Positions 1 through 10,586 of a DNA stretch of 64,000 nucleotides are shown one piece after another. The notes under the pieces are model-generated. The model was not told the origin of the DNA. It worked only from the letters and a program-made list of their open reading frames with translations, and ran no database searches. The DNA comes from Populus alba (taxonomy: Eukaryota; Streptophyta; Magnoliopsida; Malpighiales; Salicaceae), in contig NC_133289.1 in NCBI RefSeq assembly GCF_005239225.2, positions 15,174,889 to 15,238,888 of the forward strand, written 5' to 3'. Each line of letters starts with the position of its first letter. Position 1 is the stretch's first letter. Position numbers and translations under genes: made by a program.

Positions 1-1357
1 AGCTATCATCTCTCCCTTTTCCTTCATTCATGTTTTCCATGGAAAATAAATATTAATTTCCGGAGAGAAAATTGTCACAACGTAGGCCAAGATCCATGCC
101 TAGGCTTGACAACCCTTTCTAGACTTTTTTAGTTACTTTAGCTCCCCAATCCTTCCTTTCCCCGACATGAAATCTGGAGCTTGTTAATCAAATTTGCCCT
201 TCTTTTTGTTTTTCCTAAAGTGCCCTTTAAATCCTATCCATAAGCCGCGTCACTTCAAGAATAGAATTATTATTATGGCATACTTTAACATAATTAGAAA
301 ATGACAAGGCAAAGCACCGACTGCAACAAATCTTAAGGAAGAACTCGAGAAGGTTATGAACGTCTTTTCTGATTACGTCCCGAGGTGGTTCCATGCTTGC
401 TTCCTTGTTTTCCCATTCTTAAATCCGTGGACAAAGTCCTGTATGCACAAGTTCATGCATCATTTTTTTCGTACTGGAGTATGATTTTTGTGAAACTTAC
501 GAGAAAGGGAGCCAAAAAGAAAAAGAAATCCACCAATTTGACATAGAAAGAATTGAGATCAGATGAATAGTGATATATAGTGGCCCATTGCACAAATAAT
601 GAAGGGGACTGCATCTTCATCTCTGCATACTTTCATGAAAGGATGACAATGGAATTGACAAGGAACCTTTATTCTTTGTCTCGCCAAAGCAACAATGAAT
701 GGGGGTTTACATGACAGTTTGTCAAGATCTGCTACCTAACATCTAGCCATCATGTTTCACTTTCTCTATCCTTCCCGTCTCGTTGCTTACACATCAATTC
801 CTCTCCTTGGCAATTGATAAATTAGGCAAGGTGTTGCCACAAACTGAGAAAAAAAAAACCCAGAAAAGAAAATAGTAACTTGGAGGATACAATTGGATCC
901 TTCCCAAGTGCGCACCCTTGATGCTACTTAGCAGCGTAGATCACAATCCAAGGCCACACAGTCATTCCCTAATTGAGAGTTGTAGTGGAAGAAGAGCATG
1001 TGGTTCACAGTTGCAGAGGAGGATGATGAGAAGGGAAAAATGGAGGCGTCATTCTAGACCCTTAAAAGTAAAGCGCATAAGAAAATCCCACATGGCCAAG
1101 CCAACCACACCACATGCAAATAAGCTTATCTGTTGATCATATGATACTACTTTCATTATTTAATCAACATTAAGATGGATAACAATATTAAACATTGAAA
1201 AAAATTGGAGACCTAATATTATCCAGTACAGATTCACTTCCAATCTTCGCAGCAGCCCACCACCACCGCTTATTGCTATGCACCAGCAACAATTTGAAGA
1301 TAAAATAGAAATACTTTCAATCCAGAGACCAGCCAGTAAAATACTTCATTTTCTATA
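1..1357. other. Intergenic sequence and 3' flank of the AAA-ATPase
   Basis: No protein, RNA gene or repeat was recognised here. Short open frames such as the one at 918-1136 have no recognisable domain and atypical composition. Roughly the last 200 bases before the AAA-ATPase stop codon (minus strand, so downstream of that gene) probably hold its 3'UTR, but no clear polyadenylation signal was fixed. Confidence 0.5.
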
Positions 1358-2911
1358 TCATTTAATCTTCTTCTCTTCATCCTCCTCTTCTTTCTTGATG
1401 CCGTCCTCATAGTCACAACCTTCTTTAGGACTCTCCAAAGCTCTCTTCTCTTGCTCTTCCTCTTCCTCTCTCTCCACATCATTCAAGTTCTTCTCTCTAA
1501 CACATTCGCCACTCTTCAATTTCATCTCTGCCTTATTCTTCAATGCCTCCAACAATTCAATCACTGCCCTGTCCTTATTTCTCCTGTTCTTGATCAATAA
1601 CTCACTTATATCAGCAGGAGTCATCTCTGCCTTGTCAATAACCTCTTCCAATTCCTTCAAAACCCCCTCATCCAAATCACTTTCTGCATTGCCCAAGTAA
1701 TTCTTCAACAAGATCCTCAACGCAGGAAATGAACAGTAGCTCATGAAAACATGCATGTCCATTCTACCACTCCTTAACAATGCAGGATCAAGTTTGTCAA
1801 TGTGGTTTGTTGTGAACACGAAAATCCGCTCGCTTCCACAACATGACCACAACCCGTCAGTAAAATTCAATAACCCAGATAAAGTTATTGAGTTCCCTCC
1901 TTCATCACCAGTGCTAACACCAGACCCGGATCGCATTTCTGGGTCACAGTAACTCCTCCCAATAGAACTACTATTATTAGGACCACCCTTCTTCCTATTA
2001 CTCAAATCAATAGAACAATCAATGTCCTCAATAACAATGATAGATTTTGAGCTTGTTTTCATCAAAAGTTTTCTAAGTTCAGAGTTATGGTGTACCTCAG
2101 TCAATTCAAGATCGTAAATATCATAACCAAGATAATTAGCCATGGCAGCAATCATGCTAGATTTACCAGTACCAGGAGGTCCATAAAGCAAATAACCTCT
2201 CTTCCAAGCTCTACCTGTCTTTTGATAAAAAGATTGACCATTTGCAAAATCTGTCAAATCTTCAATGATCTCAGCTTTCTTGACAGGGTCCATAGCCAGA
2301 GTTTCAAAAGTACTTGGGTGCTTAAATGGCACTGACTCCCAAGGATGCCCTCTTGAATCCAAAGACCCACCTCTTGAATTAGTGTACAGAAGCCTGTCCT
2401 CGTTTTTCCTCCTCATTTCACTGGCTTTCTCCATAATGTAATCAAGATAAGAATCAAGAATCAAAGTCTTGTCCTTTTTCTTGATACGTAGAGTGAAACC
2501 TCTCTTCTCGTCAGGCAATGGACGCCAGGAAAATGTCTGTGCTTGTCTTTGAGTCACAATATGTTCCCAAAGGACAGTAACACCATTGAAGGTGTCAAAG
2601 ATAGTGTCATTGTTTGTTAGGCCAAAAGTTATGGCACTTGAATTCAGAGCACGAGTGAGGCTCAAACGGCTGCCAGAGATGGAGACACAGGAGCTTAGAT
2701 AGAGTTGGACTGCGTTGTAGAGCTCGTTGGTGTTGACTCCATCAATTTCTGTTATATCAAAGTAGCAATAAGAACTGAACATGTTAAAGACCCGGTTGAA
2801 GAGTTTCAGAGTTGCAAACCGGAGCTCTGGTGGGAATAATACATGAAGGAGACTTTGACAAAAGGCCAACACACCAAGTATTGAGGCCAAAGAGCCCCAA
2901 TATTCTTTCAT
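1358..2911 (-). CDS. BCS1-like AAA-ATPase (ASD family, At4g25835/At5g57480-like), intronless
   Basis: The uninterrupted 517-residue frame encodes a plant AAA-ATPase of the BCS1-like class. Residues about 4-28 form a hydrophobic N-terminal anchor, and about 25-125 match the AAA-ATPase N-terminal (ASD) domain. The AAA module follows: Walker A GPPGTGKS at 244-251, Walker B IIVIED at 291-296, sensor-1 Asn in FTTN at about 369, and candidate arginine fingers R380 and R383 in the motif ending LLRSGRMD. The C-terminal tail (about 475-517) is Glu/Lys-rich and low-complexity, as in this family. Length and lack of introns fit Arabidopsis At4g25835 and At5g57480, which it resembles over nearly its whole length from memory. 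Family members are membrane-anchored ATPases of mitochondria or the ER, often stress-induced; the substrate is not known. The ATG at 2911 begins MKEYW as in the homologues. All key ATPase residues are present, so it looks functional. Confidence 0.95.
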   Translation of the reverse strand: MKEYWGSLASILGVLAFCQSLLHVLFPPELRFATLKLFNRVFNMFSSYCYFDITEIDGVNTNELYNAVQLYLSSCVSISGSRLSLTRALNSSAITFGLTNNDTIFDTFNGVTVLWEHIVTQRQAQTFSWRPLPDEKRGFTLRIKKKDKTLILDSYLDYIMEKASEMRRKNEDRLLYTNSRGGSLDSRGHPWESVPFKHPSTFETLAMDPVKKAEIIEDLTDFANGQSFYQKTGRAWKRGYLLYGPPGTGKSSMIAAMANYLGYDIYDLELTEVHHNSELRKLLMKTSSKSIIVIEDIDCSIDLSNRKKGGPNNSSSIGRSYCDPEMRSGSGVSTGDEGGNSITLSGLLNFTDGLWSCCGSERIFVFTTNHIDKLDPALLRSGRMDMHVFMSYCSFPALRILLKNYLGNAESDLDEGVLKELEEVIDKAEMTPADISELLIKNRRNKDRAVIELLEALKNKAEMKLKSGECVREKNLNDVEREEEEEQEKRALESPKEGCDYEDGIKKEEEDEEKKIK

Positions 2912-3060
2912 TCTGCTGTTCCTTTTTGTAAAGGATTGAGAGAGGTGGTGTTTAGTTTTTTGGGTTTTTTTTTATGAGAGCGGAGAGGGAAAGAACCAAG
3001 GAGGTGTTTTCTTTCTGTTCTCTCACTTTTGAGGATGTTTTGTAAAAGGGTCTTTCTTGC

Positions 3061-3072
3061 TTTAATTTATAG
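3061..3072 (-). promoter_or_regulatory. Probable TATA box of the AAA-ATPase gene
   Basis: Read on the minus strand, this is TATAAATTAAA, about 150 bases upstream of the ATG at 2911. A start of transcription about 30 bases downstream would give a 5'UTR of roughly 120 bases, rich in CT and A as is usual in plants. Position and sequence support it; no transcript data were available. Confidence 0.55.
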
Positions 3073-3099
3073 GGGACTGATGGGCCTTGGGATTTTGAG

Positions 3100-6000
3100 G
3101 GGTTTCTCTGTAGAAACTGGGGAATTTGTGGAGGGAGAGATGGGAATAAAGGAAAAGTAGGGGCACAAAAAGGGCAAGGGAAAGGAAAGGTTTTGAGATG
3201 TGGAGGAATTGGTGGACCAATATATATATATACAAGTACAAAGAAAACAGCAAGGTAAAGAGGGGAAAAAACAAAAAGGATCTTGGAGTCTTGAGTTGGT
3301 GAAGATCAGAGATGGGTCCAATTTGGTGTTCGAGGTGTTGGGGACTCGAGTGATTCACAGGAGATTTTGCTGGACCATTTTTGTTTTCTAACTCCCTTCC
3401 AGTGCTCTATTATGGAGGATTTGAAAAGGTCCTTTGCTTACAGGGAAAAAAAAAAAAAAAACTGAGATGGATCGTGAAATGAGAGAGATGAATGCATGAA
3501 TGGGACAATGAATGAGGCTGGACAGCAGACCTGCGGTTATGTTTCAGAAAAGCAAAGCCATAGCTATTTGAGTGACATCTTTTTTACCAGCACCATATAG
3601 CTTAACATTTTCATTAATCCGACGGAGATTTGGCAGGGATTATTAAATTCGAGAGAGATCAGAATTCAGAAACTAAACGGAGAAGCAAAAAAACAAAAAG
3701 GAAATCCAAAGGGCATCGTGATGTATCATTCTTATCAAGTGAAAGGTTTTTTCAAGCATATGCCCTTACCTTAAGAAGTTATCCCGTGTTTGATTACAGA
3801 GATTAATTTAAACTTGATCGTTCCAACTGCAAATCTTCTTACCATGCCTCCAAAAGTCAGAGAGCATTGCGTGTTATTGACCCAGGATGCCGGCGAGGAA
3901 AGGATAAATAAGAAATTACGACTGCTATAAAAGCCAATATATTATTATTTAAGCACCTGAGAGCTCTCATGTACAAAAATCAAAAGCATTTGTGGTCAAG
4001 TGACAAAGAATCAGAGTGAAATTGCTCGGTACTGACAAGGATTGGGTTATTCTCATTTTTTATTTTTTAGATTTAAATCGCTGGAAAATCGAATGTAATT
4101 AATTAATGGCGAAGAGCGAAGGCTGAAGGTTTTTAACTTTTTATTCAACCCCATTGGCCCTTCCAGGCCCACGTGAAAAGCTTGTACGTGCAGTACTATG
4201 GTTATCTCATATTTGGAGTTTTTTTTGGCTTCTAACATAGCAAGAAAAAAAAATGAAGATATATCAGTGATTAGCAAGAATTGAGTGTATCTCTTTTAAG
4301 TTATAACATTATTGGATATAAAATTCAATAAAATAATAATAAAGAAAATAATCATACACCACTGGAAAAATTTCAACAAGATGAATCTAATAATATCAAA
4401 AACAATTATTAACAATAATTGAAGTGAGCTTTATGAGTAATCTACGCAAGTGAGTCCTGACTTATAGCTTGTGTGGTCCATTTCATTAACTATTGTTATT
4501 TTTGTTTGTAGTGCATTATTTTATCATATTTGTTTTACAGCATTGGAATAAAAATAAAAAAAACTTAAAGAGTTAGTCCCAAGTAAATCTCTTCTTTTTC
4601 AACTAGAATAAAGTTGTTACACAGAAATGGAATATTTATTTCCCTCCAATGCCTATTAACCAATGGCCCGTTACCAGCTAACTTACTGCAAGGGTTCTGT
4701 CATAAAGTTCGCTTGATTTAGTTGAGAAAAAGATCTTCAAAGATCGAGGTTGATGTCTAAATAAACAGGTTATTCTCTTTTCAGCCATTGGATTAGAGCT
4801 TTTAATCCTGGGATTTCATCTTAATCTCTCTCTCGACAGCAGCTGTCTAAATCTTAATGGGCATCTGCTTAGCGACTCTTCATGTACAAAGTCCACAACT
4901 GCATGCGTGCAGAAGAAGAGCCTATCTTCTTACTTAGCCTGTCCGAATCGTCTGAGGCAGACACCCTTTTCTCACCACTGTCTCCTACATGCATTGTCTT
5001 AATAATTACGTACCGACATGTTTAGTTGAATATAATGGATCGCATACTGTAATATAATGGGCTTTGATTACTTATTACATCATAAACATCGTGGATTAAA
5101 CTATAATTCTTGATAATACAAGGATAAAAAACTTTCCAATAAGAATTAATTTTTAAATTAAAAAAAAAACATAGGGATTAAAATAACTCTTAAGAATTAT
5201 AAAGACTTGAAATGAAACTTTATAAAAAGCCTCCATTATATCGCCAAGTATTTTCATAGTAATGCATCATTCCATTCCATTTTCATTATTATATAATTGG
5301 TTGTAATATATTACACTAATTATATCAAATATGTCGCAGCTGTTTCATTTTAATATAGACTTTGTTGAGCAAGATGCAGACCTTTTTAAAGAATATCATT
5401 ATGCTAAACGATACTGCAATCTGAATTTGTAGTTAATTTTGGTAAATGTTTTTTTTTATTAAAATAGATATTTAGGCCAACTTACGCGTACTTCGACTAA
5501 TCTTACGAGCTTTTAAGTTAACAACCATATAAGCTCTTTAGTGACCATCATATTAGTAATTACATGGTTTGAACTTAAAATCACAGGTAGAGCACACCCC
5601 TTGATCTTAAATTATTACCACTAAACCACCTACTAGATAATTATTAATTTTGGTAAATGTTAATTATAAAGCGTGACGATGCTTGGTTTAATTAGATGTT
5701 AATCAACATAAACATAAAACTAGATGTTTCAATTTGTTAATTATTAAATGATTAGCTCAAAGAATAAACATTATAATCTTATGGATAAATCCTTAGCATG
5801 TATAATAATTGATTCTCTCACACACATATAATTTATATGTACATAAACTTAAACAAAATATATAGTATATCTATTTGTTGAAGAACTTACTACGTGTAAA
5901 AAGAATGCAAAATACATTGTTGTTAAAGATTGTATCTTTTATCCTTCAAGAATTTATTCTCCACTACTTGATGCAAATTAATTGTAAGGAAACATTCTCC

Positions 6001-8689
6001 TAGAATTTCAATAATGAAAAGTTGCGCTACAAATTAAAATCTACAAACTTAATAAAAGTGACTTGAACTTTCTCCACCAAAAACAAGGACCTAAAACTCT
6101 AGAATAACAAAAGGAAAAGCATGAAAACCAGAGGAAAAAGAAGGCAGAAATGTTGATTTTTGATGCTCGGAACACCTCCCTCCTCCAACTTTTATTTATA
6201 CTAAATTTTGAAACAAAAAATAAAGCATAAATAATTATATTAATTTACAGAATTAACTTTTGTTGTTTTTAACCCTTATTACTCGTTATAAAACTAAATA
6301 GAACCTAATATTTTTACATTACAAAATCAAATATTTCCCCCCAAAAAATAAACTATTCAAACAGTGGAATATTAATAATAAGACATGTTATTCATAAGGC
6401 TAGCTAAAAATATCTTTCTAGGCCAAAAAATGTTTTTAGCCTAGGCTCGGGCGAACCGAGCACATGTATATGTGGATTAAGTCAAAAACCTGCTTAGCCT
6501 AGAGTTTCTTCCCTATAAATACTTTTGTATTTTATTTTTCACTATATAAGCTACAAAAAAATATTCTTATAATTTGTTGACGCACCTTGGTATATGAGTG
6601 AAAACTCTAAAATGTGTAGTGTTTTCATTATACATTATAGTGGCAGTGAGTGAAAACACTATAGTTTTTAGTAGTGCCTTCTTTTTATACTTTTTTCTTG
6701 TTATTAGATTTTGTATTATTTGGGGATTTGGCTTGATAATTTGATTTGATTTATTTTTTATTGGGTTGTTGTGATGTTAAAAAAACTATTCAACATTGGT
6801 TTGATGTTCTATTTTGCAAAAAAAAGTTTGATTTTATTATTTTCAACAAAATTTAAAATAAGAGGACCAAAATTGATAATGTGAAAAATAAAACTATTTT
6901 TTGGTCCAACATTGTTCATTCATCACTTTTCTAGGGGGATTAGCCTTGGGATTTTTCTTAATTGTATTTTGGTCATTTTAGTTTTATAATTATATGATTT
7001 GGTCAAAACTTTCATTGCATTCACATTTAGGTCCTATATTTGAGGGGAGAGAGAGGGTCTTTAAAAAACAAAAAAGGAGAGAGAGTAATTAGTTTTCATA
7101 TTTCAATGATAAAAAAAAAAACTCATTTTTGGTGTTAATGAGTTTCATTCAACAAGAAGAGTTTCATTAAGGTTTTTTTTTTTAACCTTTCGTCTTGTAG
7201 GATCAAGCAGGTTGAGATTGAGAAAGAAAACTTTTTCAGCTTTATTTTGTGCTTTTGAATCAATTTAGGGATCTTTTAGGTTGAAAGATTGATTAATTGA
7301 GGTTTTAATGGATTTTTAGGTGGTTTCGGCCAAAATGAATTGAAAAGTAAATTTTTAGCTATTTTATGTTCTCACTTTGTGGCAACTCTCTCGTCACTAA
7401 AACATAGATTAGTAGACGACATGTCGTACGTGTTGTTTTTTAAAAAATAAAATTTATTTTCCTTTTAACACAAAAAATAATAATGAAGCCTATCCTTTTT
7501 TTTATTATATTGCCAGGCACTTTTTTTGTGTAGCCCTTCATGATGTTTTGTTTTTAGAAAAAAATTATTTGATTGCTAATTTGTTTTTAAATATTGTTTG
7601 ATTAATTATCATTTATTTTTTATTTTTTATTTTTTTTTGAAAAAGGTTATAACATCCTTATTATAACATTAGAAGATGCTCTCTTTTTTTCATCCTTCAC
7701 AATGATTTTATTTTTTTAATTTTATTTGGTGGCTTTCCTGTCTATTTTAATTTTAATTTTCATATAGTGAAACATAAATATTCCAAAAAAATAAGTTGTT
7801 AAACCCACCGAGACTTATGAGCCAAGTCGCGGGCTAACCTGAGTTGACCTAAGTTAATCCAAAACATTGTCGTTTCAGTGTATATATATAAAAAAAGATT
7901 AAAAAACTCAATCTTCAAAAACTTCTTCTTAAAATCAAATTGGGTTTTTAATTTAATCATATTGGATCCACTTTCAGTCAATTCAATATGAAACCCGAGT
8001 CAAGCAAGGGTCCAAGTTATAGGGTCTCCACTAGGTTGTGTTTGGTGACATTGCCAAAACACTACCCACAAAATGCACATGCAGTGTCTTGCTCTTATAT
8101 TTCTCAATGCATCCACACCAACATTAGCAGAATCTATGTAAAAAAAAAAAAAATCCTTACAAAAATGACATGTAAAAATTGAAACATGTCGATGAGATGA
8201 AAGAGTTTCAATTCAAATGATGTCTTTTTTATCCTTATTTAAAGTCATTCAAATTTATTTTGAATTTATTTGGATGTCTTTTTAACTTTTATTAAATGAA
8301 GTACATAGAATTATATAGTTATATTTCTTCATAGAAAAAAAAAGGAAATGACAAATTATATAACAAATAATTTTGTTTCATTGGAGTTTTAATTTTTACT
8401 CTTGTTATAAAAAATAAAATAAAAACTATTTGCTATATAACTAAATACAAAAATTTTAAAAGGCTTCCTGCAACAAGATATCAAATATCTTAATTCAAAT
8501 CCATCTCTTAACTTTCTAACTTGATGTTTAGTTAATAACTCTCCTAAATGGGCACATAAAATTAGTAGCACATAAAATTTTTAACGTACAATAAAATACT
8601 TTTCTTACTAGTATAAAATATGGTTGCAACAACTGCATTTTTTTTTAAGTAAAAGTTATTTTTATTTGACTTGCAACAGAGTGTAGGCT
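3100..8689. other. AT-rich intergenic DNA
   Basis: About 5.6 kb of AT-rich sequence with long A and T runs and no open frame of recognisable coding character on either strand. It includes one dispersed-repeat copy (5457-5634), annotated separately, and a perfect 11-base inverted repeat (6617-6627 with 6651-6661). Nothing else could be assigned. Confidence 0.6.
5457..5634 (+). repeat. Dispersed repeat, copy 1 (partner at 58338-58516)
   Basis: This segment aligns along its length with 58338-58516 on the same strand. Shared anchors include ATAGATAT, a TTNGACTAAT core, GTTAACAACCAT versus ATTAACAATCAT, and a final CTATTACCAC-like block. Such segments recur in Salicaceae intergenic DNA as far as I recall. 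The element class (SINE or terminus of a DNA element) was not determined. Divergence between the copies is high. Confidence 0.5.
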
Positions 8690-8697
8690 ACTGGACT
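8690..8697. repeat. 8-bp target-site duplication, left (ACTGGACT)
   Basis: ACTGGACT directly precedes the left inverted end of the hAT element and is repeated exactly at 13689-13696 after the right end. Eight bases is the standard hAT duplication length. Confidence 0.93.
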
Positions 8698-8720
8698 CAT
8701 AGTTTTTAAACCCGGCCCGG
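8698..8720 (+). repeat. hAT left terminal inverted repeat
   Basis: Begins CATAGTTTTTAAACCCGG. It matches the reverse complement of 13666-13688 at 21 of 23 positions; the differences are at positions 10 and 18. Confidence 0.93.
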
Positions 8721-8868
8721 CCCGGCGGGTCGACCCGGGACCCGGCCGACCCGGGCATGAAACCGGTCCGGGTGAAGGCCAAAACCCGCTTGGGAATTGG
8801 CCCGGCCAAACCCGGTCGACCCGGGACCCGGACGACCCGGGCAAACCCGGGTGAGACCCGGCCACTTT
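8711..8868. repeat. GC-rich subterminal repeat array of the hAT element (left)
   Basis: About 160 bases densely packed with CCCGG and GACCCGGG words in both orientations, inside the left inverted repeat. The counterpart lies just inside the right end. In hAT elements such subterminal motifs bind transposase; here that role is inferred from position. An open minus-strand frame across it is a by-product of its composition. Confidence 0.75.
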
Positions 8869-8889
8869 TTTTTTTACTTTCCTTGTCAT

Positions 8890-9369
8890 TAAACGGTGTC
8901 GTTTAATGACATATCCTACTGACTACTGAGCACCGAAGCGAAGACAGAAGAAGATCGAAATCGAAGAACTTAACCTAATCTCTCTCGCACGAATTGAACG
9001 GAGCAGAAGAAGAACGAAGCAGACGAAGAACGAAGCAAAAAATATTAAACACCGCCTTCAATCCACGCTGCAAAAGGTTTGAATCTCCTTCTCACTCTCT
9101 GTTTTGTTTATTGTTCGTTGTTTTCTCATTTCTGGGTTCTGGCGTCAATTTCAGTTTCAAGTTTCAACCCGATTCAAGATCATACTTCTTTCCCTCGCTG
9201 CCATCGATCTCACAGAAGAAGAAACCTCAGCCCTCAGGTATGTTTCTCCAACCCGATTGCTGCTACAATGTCTGTATTTTCTTCTACCAGTGACCTCTGT
9301 TTCAATAGCTCTGTTTCTTCTATTCGTGTGTGTTGTTTGTTCGTTCATTTGTTTGATGCTGCCAGTGGA
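8890..9369 (+). other. Possible 5' leader of the transposase transcript or captured UTR
   Basis: A moderately GC-rich, purine/pyrimidine-structured stretch (AGAAGAAG tracts, then CTCTCTCGC, then a T-rich segment) resembling a plant 5'UTR exon followed by an intron. It contains short open frames but no recognisable domain. It may be the promoter and first untranslated exon of the transposase gene: a candidate 3' splice site (TATGTCAG) lies just before the transposase ATG at 10587. It could equally be host sequence captured together with the PPR fragment. Confidence 0.3.
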
Positions 9370-9587
9370 CTTAAATTGATGCAGAAATGTTAGAATGCTC
9401 TCGGATTAGAAATGTTAGAATTGATGCAGAAATGTAGGATTAGAAATGAACTGAGAAATGTTAGAATGCTCTCGGATTAGATTGCAGAAATGTTAGAAAT
9501 GTTAGAATTGATGCAGAAATGCTCTCGGATTAGATTGCAGAAATGTTAGAAATGTTAGAATTGATGCAAAAATGCTCTCGGATTAGC
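9370..9587 (+). repeat. Tandem repeat of about 53 bp inside the hAT element
   Basis: The word CTCTCGGATTAG recurs at 9398, 9469, 9522 and 9575 (spacings 71, 53, 53). The intervening units are built from AAATGTTAGAATTGATGCAG. The first unit is longer and more degenerate. Confidence 0.85.
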
Positions 9588-9714
9588 TAAAAAACACATA
9601 GCAGCTAAAAAAATGGAAGCACGACAACACAATGAGCACTGAAAGATTGCAGATAAGAATGGCAATTTATGGAAAGTAATTTCAAAATCTCTTTTTGTAT
9701 AATCCCATCCAGCT

Positions 9715-10348
9715 TTAGCACCCATTACTGTGCAATTTAAACATTCTTCCTTTCACGCAATGCCCGATAATAAGAATGGTAAATGTCACCTTATCAGGGT
9801 CACATCTCTTCTCTTCCATCTCTTTTAGAATCACATTCCCCTCGTCCACATTGCCAGCCTTGCAGAACCCATCAATCACAGGATTGTACATAAATGGTTT
9901 TGGAATTATACTACTATTCTTTATTTGCTCCAGAAAATCACGAGCTTCATTAAGTCTATTCTCCTTGCAAAGAGCATTAATGAGAACAGCATAAGTATAA
10001 ACAATTAGAGATACATTTCTTGTTTTCATCACATTCCAAAACTTTAAGCCGTGGTTCACCTGACCAGCTCAATATAATTGATGTATAAGTCACAATGTCT
10101 GGTGAACAATCACTTCTAGATTGAATTTCCTTGAACAATTCACACCCTCTCTGTACTTCATTTGCCTTGCACAATCCATTTATAAGAGTATTATATATGA
10201 CAACATCAGGTAAACATCCAAAACTCTCCGTGTCCTTGAAAAATTCAAGAGCTCTATCCACACCCCCTACTCTGCAAAGACCTCGGATAAGAATATTAAA
10301 AGTCCAAGTGTCAGGAGGAGATTGCATTACCAAATACTCTTTAAACAA
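9715..10348 (-). pseudogene. PPR (pentatricopeptide repeat) gene fragment captured in the hAT element
   Basis: Minus-strand translation shows consecutive P-type PPR repeats of 35-36 residues: one with the core TFNILIRGLCRVGGVDRALE, one with YNTLINGLCKANEVQRGCEL, then the start of a third at DIVTYTSII. At about 10060-10075 the frame shifts, consistent with an internal loss, and further repeats follow (YAVLINALCKENRLNEARDF, then YNPVIDGFCKAGNVDEGNVI and a partial). There is no start region, no organelle targeting peptide and no full-length PPR array, so this is a fragment of about 630 bp. It lies wholly between the left inverted repeat and the transposase gene and is antisense to it. PPR proteins act in organellar RNA processing; this fragment is unlikely to. 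Confidence 0.88.
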
Positions 10349-10586
10349 GTAAAGAAATGGGATGAAATTTAATTTTTCATGATTGTTTACTAGAAATTCG
10401 AGCCTTGTGCAGGATTATGAGAAATTGTTATGGAGATACTGTATATCGAATTGGAGTGTTGAATTGAGAATTATTTTTGTCATGCATAAAGTTTATTTAT
10501 ATAAAATACTTCATGCATAAAGTTGAATTCAGAATTATCAGTGATGGAAAGTTATGCAATTCTATTGCATTATGTCAGGTTTGAAA

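Noticed and set aside
3062..3391. Open frames on both strands upstream of the AAA-ATPase
   Set aside because: They overlap the probable promoter and 5'UTR, are low-complexity (Ser/Leu/Phe-rich or Lys-rich) and have no recognisable domain.
6617..6661. Perfect 11-base inverted repeat TAGTGTTTTCA/TGAAAACACTA with a short loop
   Set aside because: Too short and isolated to call a small RNA or a transposon; no target duplication seen.
8662..8889. Open minus-strand frame rich in Pro, Gly, Arg and Ser at the GC-rich block
   Set aside because: It lies across the hAT terminal inverted repeat and subterminal CCCGG array; the lack of stops is due to base composition.
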